Shown: positions 63,397-64,000 of the stretch, piece by piece
Layout: every line of letters starts with the position of its first letter
Position numbering within the stretch: position 1 is the first letter of the stretch
DNA from: an uncultured Bacteroidales bacterium
GTDB lineage: Bacteria > Bacteroidota > Bacteroidia > Bacteroidales > P3
Assembly (NCBI GenBank): GCA_947165255.1
Contig: CAMUZR010000007.1
Coordinates: 1-64,000, forward strand
DNA: 64,000 nucleotides
Reading direction: 5' to 3'
Translations under genes and position numbers: made by a program
Notes under the pieces: model-generated
What the model was told of the DNA's origin: nothing
The model's database searches: none
The model's input: the letters and a program-made list of their open reading frames with translations, nothing else

Positions 63397-64000
63397 CTAC
63401 AGGTTGATGTGCGAGGTGAAGAGGCGTTCGTGGCTGATGTAGCGGTCATAGAGAAATAGGATTGATACGACGACAAGCAAGGCGAGAAAGCCTGCCAGGC
63501 CTGGGATGCCGATAAGCAGGTCATTATAGTCGTACATAAATAGATTAGTCATACTTGACAGGGCGTTGATGGTACCGTGCATGATGGCCGGCACAATTAC
63601 GCTGCCACTTTTGAGTCGGAAGTATTGAAAAAGGACACTGAGGGGGATGCTTACGATTATCATGGCGAGTATGCCGACGAGGTTAGGGTGCTGCGGGTAG
63701 TTGTGACCCATGAGGATAAAGGGTGCGTGCCACAAACCCCACACAAGACCCGTGACGATGGCGGCGATGAAAAAGGGTCGGCCTCTGAACAGGGTCAGCA
63801 GATAGCCTCGCCAGCCGATCTCCTCGCCGAAAGCAAAGAGGGCATTGATGGTGGCACCTGCAAGCATGCCAAAGAGGAAGGTGACAGTCAGAGCTGCAAC
63901 GGGGGTGAGGTGCATATTGTTGCAAAGGAGCTGGAGGGATTGGCTGTGAGTGGTGAAATGGTTGCCGTCAATCCAGTAGTTGAAAAGAAGGGTGAGAAGA
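63397..64000 (-). CDS. CPBP family intramembrane metalloprotease (partial)
   Basis: The frame reads through to the window edge (at least 201 codons); its N-terminus lies outside. It is a CPBP/Abi-type membrane protease (PF02517) with the three motifs: EEIGWRGYL, GLWHAPFI and MHGTINA, which supply the catalytic Glu and His residues, among five or more hydrophobic segments. The first visible codons (YWIDGNHFTTHSQSL) belong to the same frame. A Met at 63915 is not the start. The substrate is unknown. The C-terminus is at 63397 (LFTSHINL). Confidence 0.88.
   Translation of the reverse strand, partial: LLTLLFNYWIDGNHFTTHSQSLQLLCNNMHLTPVAALTVTFLFGMLAGATINALFAFGEEIGWRGYLLTLFRGRPFFIAAIVTGLVWGLWHAPFILMGHNYPQHPNLVGILAMIIVSIPLSVLFQYFRLKSGSVIVPAIMHGTINALSSMTNLFMYDYNDLLIGIPGLAGFLALLVVVSILFLYDRYISHERLFTSHINL

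Overview
The window is a contiguous chromosomal piece of a Bacteroidota genome, most likely order Bacteroidales and probably a gut or oral lineage. Evidence: promoters of the form TTTG-N19-TAnnTTTG recur upstream of many genes; ribosomal genes start after A-rich leaders rather than Shine-Dalgarno sites; the tmRNA tag reads GENNYALAA; three secreted proteins end in a type IX secretion (T9SS) sorting domain; S46 and S9 dipeptidyl-peptidases, GH97 and GH33 enzymes are present; and the str/S10/spc/alpha ribosomal cluster lacks tuf and adk. I cannot name the species.

Layout. 1-4.5 kb: a ProX-like tRNA editing protein, the LrgA/LrgB pair (minus strand) and an ECF sigma factor with a single-span membrane protein and a small outer-membrane protein. 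4.6-10.7 kb: an S46 dipeptidyl-peptidase, a 79-bp tandem repeat array that abuts a broken DUF3990 gene and its DUF3791 partner, then a minus-strand S9 peptidase plus cupin lipoprotein. 11.1-11.8 kb: tmRNA and tRNA-Asp. 12.2-17.6 kb: a T9SS-exported PCMD-like protein, a beta-barrel protein, two tandem YkvA-type membrane proteins and an unrecognised soluble protein.

17.7-37.9 kb is one long co-oriented run, rpsL to rplQ followed by eno, carrying 30 ribosomal proteins plus EF-G, SecY, MetAP, IF-1, RNA polymerase alpha and enolase. One strong promoter is visible in front and a terminator precedes eno. Several intercistronic hairpins punctuate it, including two mutually exclusive ones before rpoA.

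38.6-48.0 kb: a 1077-residue oxidoreductase fusing five redox modules, then galactokinase, a GH97 retaining alpha-galactosidase, a GH33 sialidase and a T9SS subtilase in one tight operon that fits scavenging of galactose and sialic acid from host-type glycans. 48.0-58.4 kb: a repeat-rich intergenic region, a strongly structured leader, a beta-helix-like secreted protein and a 2721-residue T9SS surface protein with near-identical 70-residue repeats. 58.4-64 kb: tRNA-His, a SPOUT rRNA methyltransferase, a lipoprotein, ThiL, Pcm, a SprT-like protein, a small lipoprotein and a CPBP protease running off the window end.

Most interesting: the multi-module oxidoreductase, the structured leader at about 48.9 kb, the hairpin-module repeat family whose array ends 2 bp from the truncated DUF3990 gene, and the alternative hairpins before rpoA. 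No CRISPR array, prophage or insertion sequence was seen.
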